Part shown: in pieces, positions 1 through 7,883 of the stretch
Position numbering within the stretch: position 1 is the stretch's first letter
How the letters are laid out: the number at the start of each line of letters is the position of its first letter
From: RYN-230 sp963723595
Lineage (GTDB): Bacteria > Actinomycetota > Actinomycetes > Streptosporangiales > Streptosporangiaceae
Direction of reading: 5' to 3'
Assembly (NCBI GenBank): GCA_963723595.1
Contig: CAVRRQ010000002.1
Coordinates: 806,001 to 870,000, forward strand
DNA: 64,000 nucleotides
Notes under the pieces: model-generated
Database searches by the model: none
Seen by the model: only the letters and a program-made list of their open reading frames with translations
What the model was told of the DNA's origin: nothing
Made by a program: the position numbers and the translations under genes

Positions 1-113
1 CACAGCTCGGCACCGCGGTTGCGGGTCGCGATGACCACGGTGGCCGGTGGGCGGACCGGGATAGTATTCGCGGCGGCGGCCTCGGTCCGGGGCGCCTGGT
101 AGGTCGGCTGCAC
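1..113 (-). CDS. Glycosyltransferase family 2, N-terminal fragment (runs off the left edge)
   Basis: Only the first 37 codons are in the window. Translated from a GTG at 113, the product has a 20-residue variable leader followed by PATVVIATRNRGAEL, the classic first beta strand of GT-A family 2 glycosyltransferases (usually VVIPTRNR). A GGGGCGA purine run sits just before the GTG. The gene is divergent from the glycosyltransferase/phosphatase fusion at 218, so it probably belongs to the same cell-surface glycan locus. Donor and acceptor cannot be inferred from this fragment. An in-frame TTG nine bases upstream is an alternative start. Confidence 0.6.
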   Translation of the reverse strand, partial: MQPTYQAPRTEAAAANTIPVRPPATVVIATRNRGAEL

Positions 114-217
114 TCGCCCCAAGATCCCCGTGGCTGGTCAGCTCAAACACTGTTTGCCAGGCCTGCCCTCGGGTAGCGACGCCGACCAGCAGGCACTCCA
201 ACTCCGTAAGGCACGCG

Positions 218-1798
218 GTGCACCCCAGTCCCGGCAGTCACTCCCCCAGCTACACGGTCGTTATCCCCACCCTGGGACGGCCGTGCCTGCAGAACAGCCT
301 GGACGCACTGGCGGCAGCGGCCGGGCCGTTGCCGGACCAGGTCGTGCTGGCCGATGACCGCCCGGACACCCCGGACCCGCTGCCCGTCCGCTTGCCACCG
401 GCGCTGGCAGACCGGACCGTGATCGTGACGCTGGAGGGCCGGGGCCCGGCCGCTGCGCGGAACGCGGGCTGGCGGGCGGCGCAGGACACCGAGTGGGTCG
501 CCTTCCTGGACGACGACGTGGTGGTGGGTCTGGACTGGAGGGCCGGGCTCGCCGCTGACCTGGCGGACCAGCCGGACCGGGTGGCCGGGGTCCAGGGGAT
601 CATCAGCGTTCCGCTGCCGGACGGCCGCCGGCCCACCGATTGGGAGCGCGGGACGGCGGGCCTGGCCACCGCCCGGTGGATCACCGCGGACATGGCCTAC
701 CGGCGCCGCGCGCTGATCGACGTGGGCGGCTTCGACGAACGCTTCCCGCGGGCCTTCCGGGAAGACGCGGACATCGCGCTGCGCGTGCTGGACCAGGGAT
801 GGCTGCTGGCCCAGGGAGGCCGGCAGACCACGCACCCAGTGCGTCCGCCCCGGCGCTGGGCCAGTCTGCGGGCCCAGGCCGGCAACGGTGACGACGCCCT
901 GATGACCCGGCGGCACGGCCGGGACTGGTACCGCCGGGCGGATGCGGCCCCCGGCCGCCGGGACCGGCACTGGATGACGACGGGGCTGGCCGCCGTCTCA
1001 GCTGCCGGTCTGGCAGGCGGCGTGGCGGGCACCAGGCGCCGCACGCTGCGCTGGACGGCGGCCGGGGCCGCTCTCGGCTGGCTGGCGTCGACCGGGGAGT
1101 TCGCCACGGCCCGGATCCGTCCCGGGCCGCGCACCCGGGCCGAGGTCACTGAGATGCTCATCACCAGCGCGCTGATCCCGCCGCTGGCCGTGACGCACTG
1201 GACCGTCGGGTGGTGGCGTGCCCGGCCCGCGGGACCGTGGCCTCCGCGGCCTGCCGCGGTGCTGTTCGACCGGGACGGGACTCTGGTCCGGGATGTCCCT
1301 TACAACGGACAGCCGGACCTGGTGGAACCCATGCCCGGCGCGGCAATGGCCATCGAAAGGCTGCGCCGGGCGGGAATGCCTCTGGGCGTGGTCACGAACC
1401 AGTCGGGGATCGGCCGGGGGATCATCACTGCCGGCCAGGCCGAGTCGGTGAATCTGCGCATCGACAAGCTCCTTGGACCGTTTGGCAGCTGGGCCGTGTG
1501 CCCGCACGGCCCCGACGACGGCTGCGGCTGCCGCAAGCCAGCCCCGCGGCTGGTCCAGGAGGCTGCCGCGGACCTCGGCGTGGATCCGGCGGACTGCGTG
1601 GTGATCGGTGACATCGGGGCGGACGCCGGGGCCGCGTACACGGCGGGCGCCCGGGCCATCCTGGTGCCGACGCGGCAGACCCGGCCGGAGGAGACGGTGG
1701 GCGTGCCGGTCGCTCCCACCCTGACTGCAGCGGTCCACGCCATCCTGCATGGGCCATGGCCACCGAGTTGGACCAGCGACGGTCCCGCTTCTGGCTGA
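218..1798 (+). CDS. Fusion of a family 2 glycosyltransferase and a GmhB-like HAD phosphatase
   Basis: The 526-residue protein has two enzymatic halves. Residues about 10-230 form a GT-A glycosyltransferase: YTVVIPTLGRP start, FLDDDVVV metal-binding DxD near residue 97, and an EDADIALRV motif. A hydrophobic linker (about 245-330) may touch the membrane. Residues about 345-510 are a HAD-IIIA phosphatase with FDRDGTLV near 349, VVTNQSG near 391, the CPH...CGCRKP zinc loop and VIGDIGAD; these are hallmarks of D,D-heptose 1,7-bisphosphate phosphatase. With GmhA and HldE downstream, the phosphatase half supplies the missing GmhB step of ADP-heptose synthesis. This is inferred from family and context; histidinol-phosphatase is an alternative for the HAD half. 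GTG start. Confidence 0.85.
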   Translation: MHPSPGSHSPSYTVVIPTLGRPCLQNSLDALAAAAGPLPDQVVLADDRPDTPDPLPVRLPPALADRTVIVTLEGRGPAAARNAGWRAAQDTEWVAFLDDDVVVGLDWRAGLAADLADQPDRVAGVQGIISVPLPDGRRPTDWERGTAGLATARWITADMAYRRRALIDVGGFDERFPRAFREDADIALRVLDQGWLLAQGGRQTTHPVRPPRRWASLRAQAGNGDDALMTRRHGRDWYRRADAAPGRRDRHWMTTGLAAVSAAGLAGGVAGTRRRTLRWTAAGAALGWLASTGEFATARIRPGPRTRAEVTEMLITSALIPPLAVTHWTVGWWRARPAGPWPPRPAAVLFDRDGTLVRDVPYNGQPDLVEPMPGAAMAIERLRRAGMPLGVVTNQSGIGRGIITAGQAESVNLRIDKLLGPFGSWAVCPHGPDDGCGCRKPAPRLVQEAAADLGVDPADCVVIGDIGADAGAAYTAGARAILVPTRQTRPEETVGVPVAPTLTAAVHAILHGPWPPSWTSDGPASG

Positions 1799-1879
1799 CC
1801 CTCGCCCTGACCCGCCGTGGGGCTCATATGATCATGCTTTCGGTCTGGCACTCTCACTTCACGGGTCACTCCCGCCCCA

Positions 1880-2056
1880 GCTTATGATCTCTAACGTTTA
1901 CTTTCTGTAATTGACCGAGGTGAGGGGTCCAGACACAGGCTCGTGGTGAGCACTGTGCCTTCCTACTTCGGACGGCTTTTTCCGACGTTCGTTTGAGTGG
2001 TGGGTGCATGGGTAGCGCTGCGGACCGTAATTGACTGGCTATCGCTGAGGGGGCTG
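1880..2056 (+). promoter_or_regulatory. Probable promoter region of the glycan operon
   Basis: This 260-base gap before the carbamoyltransferase gene is visibly less GC-rich than its surroundings. It holds two copies of GTAATTGAC (1907-1915 and 2027-2035), exactly 120 bases apart; TTGACC and TTGACT within them look like -35 hexamers. No convincing -10 is clear. The placement is by composition and spacing only. Confidence 0.3.
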
Positions 2057-2065
2057 GTGACACCC

Positions 2066-3733
2066 GTGCGGATACTCGGGATCAATGCGGTTTTTCACGA
2101 CCCGGCGGCCGCGCTGGTGATCGACGGGCGGGTCGTCGCGGCGGCGGAAGAGGAGCGCTTCAGCCGGCGCAAGCACGGCAAGCGTCCCGTTCCGTTCTCT
2201 ACGTGGGAACTGCCTGAACTGGCGGCCGCCTGGTGCCTGCGCGAAGCCGGGCTGGAACCGGCCGACCTGGACGCCGTGGCCTACTCCTACGATCCCGCGG
2301 AGTGCCGTCCGGCCGCCGCGATGGGGCTGGACGATCCCTGGGATCATCTGCGGATCAGTTATGCGGAGCAGGCGCCCGGCTTCATCGCCGAGGCACTGCC
2401 GGGCGTGGATCCCGCGTCGGTCCGTTACGTGCGTCACCATGCCGCGCACGCGGCGTCCGCCGGGCTGGCCGGCCCGCTCGGTGACGCCAGCGTGCTGGTG
2501 TGCGACGGGCGTGGAGAGGCGGCGTCGCACCTGGCCGGCCGGTACGCCGGCGGCAGGCTGGACGTCCTGGCCAGCCAGCCGCTGCCGCATTCGCTGGGGC
2601 TGTTCTACGAGCAGGCCACCAGCCACCTCGGCTTCCTGCACTCCAGCGACGAGTACAAGGTGATGGCCCTGGCGTCCTACGGCACCCCCCGGTTCGCCGC
2701 GGAACTGTCCCGGCTGGTGTACACGGACGGGGAGGGCGGCTTCCGCACCGAGGCCGTGCCGTGGGACAGCATGATCAAGCGCCGGGCCAGGGGCGAGCCG
2801 CTGACCGGTGACCACGCGGACCTGGCCGCCAGCGTCCAGCGGGTGACCGAAGAGGTGCTGCTCGACCTGGCCCGCTGGCTGCACGGCCGGACGGGGGACC
2901 GCGGCCTGGCCATGGCGGGCGGGGTCGCGCTGAACTGCGTGGCGAATTCCCGGCTGGCCATCGAGGGCCCGTTCGACCGGATCTGGGTCCAGCCCGCGGC
3001 CGGCGACGCGGGGACCGCGCTCGGCGGGGCGCTGTGCGTGGCCAGCGACGCGGGTGAGACGGTGACGCCGATGCCCGACGCGTTCCTGGGCCGGGGCTGG
3101 TCGGCGGATGAACTGGCCGCCTGGCTGGACACGGCGGCCTGGCCCTACGAGCGGCCCGCCAGCATCGCCGACGCGATCGCCGCCGAGCTCGCTGCCGACC
3201 GCATCGTCGCCTGGTTCCAGGGCCGCAGCGAGTTCGGCCCGCGTGCCCTGGGCAGCCGCTCACTGTTCGCCCACCCGGGCCGCCGGGTCAACCTGGACCG
3301 CCTGAACGCCGTGAAGGGCCGCGAGGAGTTCAGGCCGGTGGCGCCGATGGTGCTGGCCGAGCGGGCCGCGGACATCTTCCGCGGGCCGCTGCCCAGCCCC
3401 TACATGCTGTTCGTGCATCAGGTGGCCCCGGAGTGGCGGGACCGGATCCCGGCCGTGGTGCATGTGGACGGGACGGCGCGGGTTCAGACGGTGGACCGCG
3501 AGCACCAGCCACTGATTGCCGGGGTACTGGACGGCTTCGCCGCCCGCACCGGCCTGCCGGTGATCGTCAACACCAGCCTGAATACCGCCGGGCGCCCCAT
3601 GGTGGACGATCCGCGGGACGCCCTGGAATGCTTCGGCTCCGCGCCCGTGGATGTGCTGGCCCTGGGCCCGTTCCTGATCCGCCGGCCGGGCACCGCAGCC
3701 CCGGCCACCCAGGTCAAGGACACGGAGGGATGA
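2066..3733 (+). CDS. Carbamoyltransferase, NodU/CmcH family
   Basis: Predicted O-carbamoyltransferase that moves a carbamoyl group from carbamoyl phosphate to a sugar hydroxyl through an adenylate intermediate. The N-terminus MRILGINAVFHDPAAALV is canonical for the family. The Kae1-like domain carries the HHAAHAASA metal-binding histidines near residue 125, and the C-terminal domain has EFGPRALGSRS and VNTSLN. About 555 residues, normal length. I chose GTG 2066 because it gives the family N-terminus; GTG 2057 is closer to the GAGGGGG ribosome site at 2047-2053, and an upstream start at 1997 adds an unlikely leader. The gene overlaps the next by ATGA, so it is the first member of the coupled operon and probably decorates the glycan. 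Confidence 0.9.
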   Translation: MRILGINAVFHDPAAALVIDGRVVAAAEEERFSRRKHGKRPVPFSTWELPELAAAWCLREAGLEPADLDAVAYSYDPAECRPAAAMGLDDPWDHLRISYAEQAPGFIAEALPGVDPASVRYVRHHAAHAASAGLAGPLGDASVLVCDGRGEAASHLAGRYAGGRLDVLASQPLPHSLGLFYEQATSHLGFLHSSDEYKVMALASYGTPRFAAELSRLVYTDGEGGFRTEAVPWDSMIKRRARGEPLTGDHADLAASVQRVTEEVLLDLARWLHGRTGDRGLAMAGGVALNCVANSRLAIEGPFDRIWVQPAAGDAGTALGGALCVASDAGETVTPMPDAFLGRGWSADELAAWLDTAAWPYERPASIADAIAAELAADRIVAWFQGRSEFGPRALGSRSLFAHPGRRVNLDRLNAVKGREEFRPVAPMVLAERAADIFRGPLPSPYMLFVHQVAPEWRDRIPAVVHVDGTARVQTVDREHQPLIAGVLDGFAARTGLPVIVNTSLNTAGRPMVDDPRDALECFGSAPVDVLALGPFLIRRPGTAAPATQVKDTEG

Positions 3734-5151
3734 GGCCGCACCGCCCAGACGGCATTCTCGCGGTGCGGCCAGACGGCCTGGGCGACGTGCTGCTGGCCGG
3801 CCCCGCCGTCCGCGCCCTCGCCGCCAGCGGCCGGGAGGTGAGTTTCCTGGCCGGGCCGTCCGGGATGGAGGCGGCCGCGCTGCTGCCCGGCGTGATCAGG
3901 GTCCTGGCGGAGACGCTGCCGTGGATCGATCCCCAGCCGGCCGCAGTGGACCCGGGCCGCATCCGCGGGCTCGTGCGGGCCGTAGGCCGCCTGGGCATGG
4001 CGGAGGCCGTGATCTTCACCTCGTTCCACCAGTCACCGCTGCCCACCGCGCTGGTACTGCGCATGGCCGGCGTGCGCCGGATCAGCGCGATCAGCGAGGA
4101 CTACCCCGGCTCGCTGCTGGACATACGGCACCAGCTGACCGCCGACATCCCGGAGGCGCGCCGCAACCTGTCGCTGGTCCAGGCGGCCGGGTTCGGGCTA
4201 CCGCCGGGAGACCCCGGCCGGCTGGCCATCACCGGGCCGCTTCCGGACGCCCGGCCGCTGACCGGGGAGGGCCGCTATGTGGTGCTGCACCCGGGCGCGT
4301 CAGTGCCCGCCCGGCATCCCTCACCCCCCCGCACGGCCGTGATGATCGCGGCCCTGGCGGCGGCCGGATACCGCGTCGTGGTGACCGGCTCGGAAGCCGA
4401 GCGTGACCTGGCCGGGCCCTCGCCGGCCGGGGCCGCCGGGCCCGGGCCGGCTGCACCCGGGCCGGGCAGACCTGGACGATCCCGGCCCGGACCCGCGGAG
4501 CCGGGATCCGGCGGCCAGGTGGTGAACCTCTGCGGCCAGACCAGCCTGCCCTTGCTGGCCTCGGTGCTGGCGAGCGCGGACGTGGTCGTCGCGCCGAACA
4601 CCGGGGCGGCGCACCTGGCCGCGGCAGTGGGCACCCCCGTGGTGAGCCTTTTCGCCCCGGTCGTGCCCGCCGAGCGCTGGGCCCCCTACGGAGTGCCGAC
4701 GGTCCTGCTCGGCGACCAGCACGCGCCGTGCGCGCGTAGCCGGGCCCGGTCCTGCCCCGTCCCGGGGCACCCGTGCCTGGACCAGATCGAGCCGGGCTCG
4801 GTGGTGGCCGCGGTGGCCGCCCTGGCCCCGGCAGCCCGCAGGACGGCGGCTCCCACGCCGGCGGCCTCGGCCCCCACGGCAGCGGCCCATTCCGCGCCGG
4901 AGCCCACGCGGCCGGAGCCCACGGCACGACCGCTCCGGGCGGAGGATCGCGCGCGCGCGAGCCGCCCTCCCCCGGAGAGCCGAGCGTGGCGGGGGCGGCC
5001 GGGTGAGAATCCTCATCTGGCATCTCCACGGTTCCTGGACGACCTCGTTCGTCCAAGGCCACCACGAGTACCTGATCCCGGTGCTGCCGGACCGCGGACC
5101 GTTCGGTCTTGGCCGGGCCCGGACCTGGGACTGGCCCCCCAACGTCATTGA
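3730..5151 (+). CDS. Glycosyltransferase family 9 (heptosyltransferase-like), with anomalous C-terminal extension
   Basis: GT-B enzyme of the ADP-heptose:glycan heptosyltransferase family. Visible motifs: ILAVRPDGLGDVLLAGPAVRAL at the N-terminus (RxDxxGD signature), HPGASVPARH at about residue 185, and NTGAAHLAAAVGTPVVSLF near 280, the conserved donor-site loop. It starts at the ATGA overlap with the carbamoyltransferase. The catalytic region ends near 4830; after that the frame runs through 100 residues of Ala/Pro/Arg-rich sequence and overlaps the next gene by 149 bases. All other junctions in the operon are 4-base NTGA overlaps, so an indel between about 4830 and 5000 probably hides the true stop at the GTGA near 5003. 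Confidence 0.85.
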   Translation: MRPHRPDGILAVRPDGLGDVLLAGPAVRALAASGREVSFLAGPSGMEAAALLPGVIRVLAETLPWIDPQPAAVDPGRIRGLVRAVGRLGMAEAVIFTSFHQSPLPTALVLRMAGVRRISAISEDYPGSLLDIRHQLTADIPEARRNLSLVQAAGFGLPPGDPGRLAITGPLPDARPLTGEGRYVVLHPGASVPARHPSPPRTAVMIAALAAAGYRVVVTGSEAERDLAGPSPAGAAGPGPAAPGPGRPGRSRPGPAEPGSGGQVVNLCGQTSLPLLASVLASADVVVAPNTGAAHLAAAVGTPVVSLFAPVVPAERWAPYGVPTVLLGDQHAPCARSRARSCPVPGHPCLDQIEPGSVVAAVAALAPAARRTAAPTPAASAPTAAAHSAPEPTRPEPTARPLRAEDRARASRPPPESRAWRGRPGENPHLASPRFLDDLVRPRPPRVPDPGAAGPRTVRSWPGPDLGLAPQRH

Positions 5152-5968
5152 GGTCACGCCCCAGCAGCTCCGCGCTGAACAGGTCGATGTGCTGGTGGCC
5201 CAGCGGCCCGACGAGCTGTCCCTGGCGGGCGCCTGGCTGGGCCGGACACCTGGCCTGGACTTCCCGGCCGTGTACCTGGAGCATGACGCGCCGCCGGGGC
5301 CCGCGGTGAGCACCAGGCACCCGATGGCGGGCGCCCCGGGCATCCCGATCGTGCACGTCACCCAGTTCAACGCCGTGTACTGGGACTGCGGTCGGTCACC
5401 GGTGCGGGTCGTGGAGCACGGTATCCCGGACCCGGGTGCCCGCTGGACCGGCGACATCCCCCACGCCGCGGTGGTGGTCAACGACCCGGTGCGCCGGGGC
5501 CGCACGACCGGCACGGACCTGCTGCCCGGTTTCGCCGCGGCCGCGCCGCTGGACGTGTTCGGCATGCGGGTGTCCGGCCTGGCCCGGGCGCTGGGCCTGA
5601 ACCAGGAGCAGTGCCGCGAGTTCGAGGACCTGCCCCAGGACCGGATGCACGGTGAGCTGGCCCGCCGCCGGGTGTACGTGCACCCGCTGCGGTGGACCTC
5701 GCTCGGGCTGTCACTGATCGAGGCCATGCAGCTGGCCATGCCGGTGGTGGTGCTGGCGGCCACCGAGGCGACCCGGGCGGTGCCCCCTGCGGCCGGGGCG
5801 ATCTCGACCGACCCGGCGGAGCTGCACGCGGCGGTCCGCCGGTTCATCCGGGACCCGCCCGCCGCCCGGGAGGCGGGGCTGGCCGCCCGCGAAGCCGCCT
5901 GTGCCAGGTACGGACTCAAACGGTTCCTGGCCGACTGGGACGAGATATTGCAGGAGGTGCGCGCATGA
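5003..5968 (+). CDS. Glycosyltransferase, GT4-like (GT-B fold)
   Basis: A 321-residue GT-B-like enzyme starting MRILIWHLHGSW from GTG 5003. The N-half contains a Rossmann-type beginning and DVLVAQRPDEL; the C-half has the donor-binding region YVHPLRWTSLGLSLIEAMQLAMPVVVL, a family 4-type E(x7)E arrangement. The N-terminal domain is short compared with typical GT4 proteins (370-420 residues). It ends in an ATGA overlap with the next glycosyltransferase, so the two are translationally coupled. Donor and acceptor are unknown; the heptose genes downstream suggest a role in the same glycan. Confidence 0.8.
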   Translation: MRILIWHLHGSWTTSFVQGHHEYLIPVLPDRGPFGLGRARTWDWPPNVIEVTPQQLRAEQVDVLVAQRPDELSLAGAWLGRTPGLDFPAVYLEHDAPPGPAVSTRHPMAGAPGIPIVHVTQFNAVYWDCGRSPVRVVEHGIPDPGARWTGDIPHAAVVVNDPVRRGRTTGTDLLPGFAAAAPLDVFGMRVSGLARALGLNQEQCREFEDLPQDRMHGELARRRVYVHPLRWTSLGLSLIEAMQLAMPVVVLAATEATRAVPPAAGAISTDPAELHAAVRRFIRDPPAAREAGLAAREAACARYGLKRFLADWDEILQEVRA

Positions 5969-7203
5969 AAATTGCCATGGTCTCTGAGCATGCTGATCCC
6001 ACCGCCGCGCCCGGCGGGGAAGACGCCGGCGGGCAGAATGTCCACGTCGCCGCGCTGGCCCGGGCCCTGGCGGCACGGAAGCACTCCGTCGCCGTCTACA
6101 CCCGGCTGTCCAGCCCGGACGCGGAACTGGTCGTGAGCCTGGCCCCGGGCGTTGAGGTACACCGGCTGGCCGCCGGCCCGGCCGCGCCGCTGCCCAAGGA
6201 CGAGCTGCTCTCGCACATGCCGGAGTTCGGCGCGGCCCTGGGCCGGGAATGGGCCCGCCGCCCCCCGGATCTGGTGCACGCCCACTTCTGGATGTCCGGC
6301 CTGGCCAGCCTGCAGGGCGCAGCGCGCCTGTCCATCCCGGTGATCCAGACCTTCCACGCGCTCGGCTCGGTGAAGGCGCGCTACCAGGGATCCAAGGACA
6401 CCAGCCCCCCGGAACGGATCGACGCGGAGCGCCGGATCGGCGTGGCCTGCGACCAGGTCATCGCGACCTGCCATGACGAGGTGCGGGAACTCAGCCAGCT
6501 CGGTATCCCCAGTGACAAGGTGGCGGTGGTTCCCTGCGGCGTCGACACCGGGACCTTCTGGCCGTTCGGCACGGAGGCGCCGCGGGACTCTCGCGGCCGG
6601 CTGCTGACGCTGGGCCGGCTGGTCGAACGCAAGGGCATCGACACGGCCATTGAGGCGCTGCCCCAGCTGCCCGGCGTGGAACTGGTGGTTGCGGGCGGCC
6701 CGGTCCGGGACGTGCTGGGCAAGGACGCCGAATACCGCCGCCTCCGGGACATCGCCCGGGCCCGCGGCGTGGCCGACCGGGTGGTGTTCACCGGGGCGGT
6801 TCCCCGGGCCCAGGTGCCCGCCCTGATCCGGTCCGCCGACGTGGCCGTGTGCACGCCCTGGTACGAGCCGTTCGGCATCACCCCGCTGGAGGCGATGGCC
6901 TGCGGCGTGCCCGTGGTGGCCAGCGCGGTCGGCGGCCTGACCGACAGCGTGGTGCACGGAACCACCGGCCTGCTCATCCCCGCCCGCGATCCGGTCGCGC
7001 TCGCGGCGGCCACCCGGACGCTGCTCGCGGACCCGGCGCTGCGCACGGCGTTCGGCGAGGCGGGTGCCCGCCGGGCCCGCCGCTGGTACTCCTGGGCCCG
7101 GGTCGCGGCCCAGACCGAGAGCGTCTACCTGAGGCTGGGCGCCGGTGTTCCGCCGGGGCGGGGTACCGGTCAGGGGCGGTCGCTGGCCGTGGGCGCGCCA
7201 TGA
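5965..7203 (+). CDS. Glycosyltransferase family 4 (MshA/sucrose-synthase-like)
   Basis: A 412-residue GT4 protein. The start MKIAMVSEHADP and the stretch GGEDAGGQNVHVAALARALA match the acceptor-side loop shared by MshA and sucrose-phosphate synthases. LVHAHFWMSG, GRLVERKGID and EPFGITPLEAMACGVPVVAS (E-x7-E) complete the GT4 signature. The start is fixed by the ATGA overlap with the previous gene, and it ends in an ATGA overlap with gmhA. MshA itself is unlikely: this copy is embedded in a heptose/glycan operon. The actual sugar is unknown. Confidence 0.85.
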   Translation: MKIAMVSEHADPTAAPGGEDAGGQNVHVAALARALAARKHSVAVYTRLSSPDAELVVSLAPGVEVHRLAAGPAAPLPKDELLSHMPEFGAALGREWARRPPDLVHAHFWMSGLASLQGAARLSIPVIQTFHALGSVKARYQGSKDTSPPERIDAERRIGVACDQVIATCHDEVRELSQLGIPSDKVAVVPCGVDTGTFWPFGTEAPRDSRGRLLTLGRLVERKGIDTAIEALPQLPGVELVVAGGPVRDVLGKDAEYRRLRDIARARGVADRVVFTGAVPRAQVPALIRSADVAVCTPWYEPFGITPLEAMACGVPVVASAVGGLTDSVVHGTTGLLIPARDPVALAAATRTLLADPALRTAFGEAGARRARRWYSWARVAAQTESVYLRLGAGVPPGRGTGQGRSLAVGAP

Positions 7204-7883
7204 CGCCCGGGGAAGCACGGGTCCGCTTCGCCGGTCCGGAGGCGGCTGATTCCGCGGTAGCAGACTCCGAAGTGCCCATGGGAGTGGACGCCGTGGGAGT
7301 GGACGCCGTCGGGGTGGACGCCGAGCTGGCCTCGCACTTGGACCAGCTGATCGAAGCCCTGCGCAACCCCGAGACCGGGCTGTGGGCCGCGCGGCGCTGG
7401 GGACGCCTCCTGGCCGCGCCCCTCACCGCTGGGCACCGGCTGCTGGTCGCCGGGAACGGCGGCAGCGCCGCCGAGGCCCAGCACCTGACCGCCGAACTCG
7501 TCGGCCGGTACGTGGCCGACCGGCCGCCGCTGTCCGCGATCGCGCTGCACGCCGACACTTCCAGCTTTACCGCGATCGGCAACGACTTCGGGCCGGCGGA
7601 GGCGTTCGCCCGGCAGGTTGCCGCGCACGGCCGGCCCGGGGACACGCTGCTGGTGCTGTCCGCCAGCGGCCGTAGCGAGAACGTGCTGACCGCGGCGAGC
7701 CGGGCCCGGTCACTCGGCATCCGGGTCTGGGCGATGACCGGGCCGCCCCCGAATCCGCTGGCCAGCATGGCGGACGACGCGATCTGCGTGGCCGCCCCGG
7801 ACACCGCGACGGTCCAGGAGGTTCACCTGGTGGCCATCCATGCCCTGTGCGACGCGCTCGACGCGGAGGTGACCTCGCCATGA
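7200..7883 (+). CDS. gmhA: Phosphoheptose isomerase (sedoheptulose 7-phosphate isomerase)
   Basis: SIS-fold isomerase converting D-sedoheptulose 7-phosphate to D-glycero-D-manno-heptose 7-phosphate, the first step of nucleotide-heptose synthesis. Diagnostic motifs: GNGGSAAEAQHLTAEL near residue 85, LSASGRSENV, and C-terminal VQEVHLVAIHALCD, which together supply the zinc-binding His/Glu/Gln/His set. At 227 residues it is about 30 longer than typical GmhA because of a variable N-terminus that contains three tandem GVDAV units. Its start overlaps the previous stop (ATGA) and its stop overlaps hldE (ATGA), giving strong coupling between isomerase and kinase/adenylyltransferase. Confidence 0.92.
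   Translation: MTPGEARVRFAGPEAADSAVADSEVPMGVDAVGVDAVGVDAELASHLDQLIEALRNPETGLWAARRWGRLLAAPLTAGHRLLVAGNGGSAAEAQHLTAELVGRYVADRPPLSAIALHADTSSFTAIGNDFGPAEAFARQVAAHGRPGDTLLVLSASGRSENVLTAASRARSLGIRVWAMTGPPPNPLASMADDAICVAAPDTATVQEVHLVAIHALCDALDAEVTSP
7281..7325 (+). repeat. Three tandem 15-bp units inside gmhA
   Basis: Three near-identical copies of GGAGTGGACGCCGTG encode GVDAV repeats just before the SIS domain. The array is in frame, so copy-number change would alter only the N-terminal leader and not the active site. Confidence 0.85.

Noticed and set aside
5965..7203. Assignment as MshA (mycothiol synthesis)
   Set aside because: The GGQNVHV region is shared with other GT4 enzymes and the gene is inside a heptose glycan operon.
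4321..7218. 965-codon minus-strand frame over three glycosyltransferase genes
   Set aside because: Composition-driven open frame in very GC-rich DNA; no family motifs.
7203..7804. Long minus-strand frame opposite gmhA
   Set aside because: Antisense shadow of a GC-rich gene; the plus-strand frame has all GmhA motifs.
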